DNA from: Oscillospiraceae bacterium
GTDB taxonomy: Bacteria; Bacillota; Clostridia; Oscillospirales; Ruminococcaceae
Assembly (NCBI GenBank): GCA_016295545.1
Contig: JAEDLA010000103.1
Span: forward strand, 1-5,801
DNA length: 5,801 nucleotides
Direction: 5' to 3'
In this document: in pieces, positions 5,728 to 5,801 of the stretch
Numbering within the stretch: position 1 is the first letter of the stretch
Layout of the letters: each line of letters begins with the position of its first letter
Program-made: the position numbers and the translations under genes
The notes under the pieces: model-generated
What the model was told of the DNA's origin: nothing
The model's database searches: none
Seen by the model: the letters and a program-made list of their open reading frames with translations, nothing else

Positions 5728-5801
5728 CACTCGTTTTGTTGTCTCCTTTCTTTTGTTCTACACATATTTATTTTCTCTCATTTTAATTAAATGCCCGGAA
5801 T

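Noticed and set aside
5715..5786. Plus-strand frame for a 23-residue hydrophobic peptide whose ATG is at the centre of the 24-bp palindrome
   Set aside because: The ATG has no Shine-Dalgarno sequence and would sit inside a hairpin; hydrophobicity follows from the T-rich composition.

Overview
The window looks like a chromosomal piece of an anaerobic, low-to-moderate GC Firmicute. A Clostridia member, possibly Ruminococcus-like, is my best guess. The grounds are a full-length pyruvate:ferredoxin oxidoreductase of the NifJ type, a secreted S11 D-Ala-D-Ala carboxypeptidase with a Clostridia-style KTGYTDEAG signature, SD sequences matching the Gram-positive consensus, sigma-A-type promoters and short intrinsic terminators. 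The genus is inference.

Layout, left to right. Positions 1-72 hold the last 23 codons of a rightward gene that enters from outside, closed by a perfect 11-bp terminator hairpin. A small leftward gene of unknown function follows (122-409, 95 residues, AT-rich). It is transcribed divergently from a rightward gene for a membrane-anchored S11 carboxypeptidase (593-1600). The gap between them carries one good promoter for each. The carboxypeptidase gene and the large leftward oxidoreductase gene (1778-5320) converge on a 177-bp gap containing two strong hairpins, each placed as a terminator for one strand. The last 480 bp contain no convincing gene. They hold the leftward oxidoreductase promoter near 5390-5418 and, close to the right edge, a near-consensus rightward promoter with an AT-tract upstream and a perfect 24-bp palindrome just after the predicted start of transcription. 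Its target gene lies beyond the window.

How the genes relate. Each complete gene appears to be its own transcription unit with its own promoter, and no operon is visible. The oxidoreductase supplies acetyl-CoA and reduced ferredoxin for fermentation; the carboxypeptidase trims cell-wall peptides; the small protein is unassigned. This is mostly an ordinary housekeeping region, and I do not see a new multi-gene system. The items most worth a second look are the right-edge promoter with its palindrome, the Asn-to-Ala change in the carboxypeptidase SxN motif, and the unrecognised 95-residue protein.
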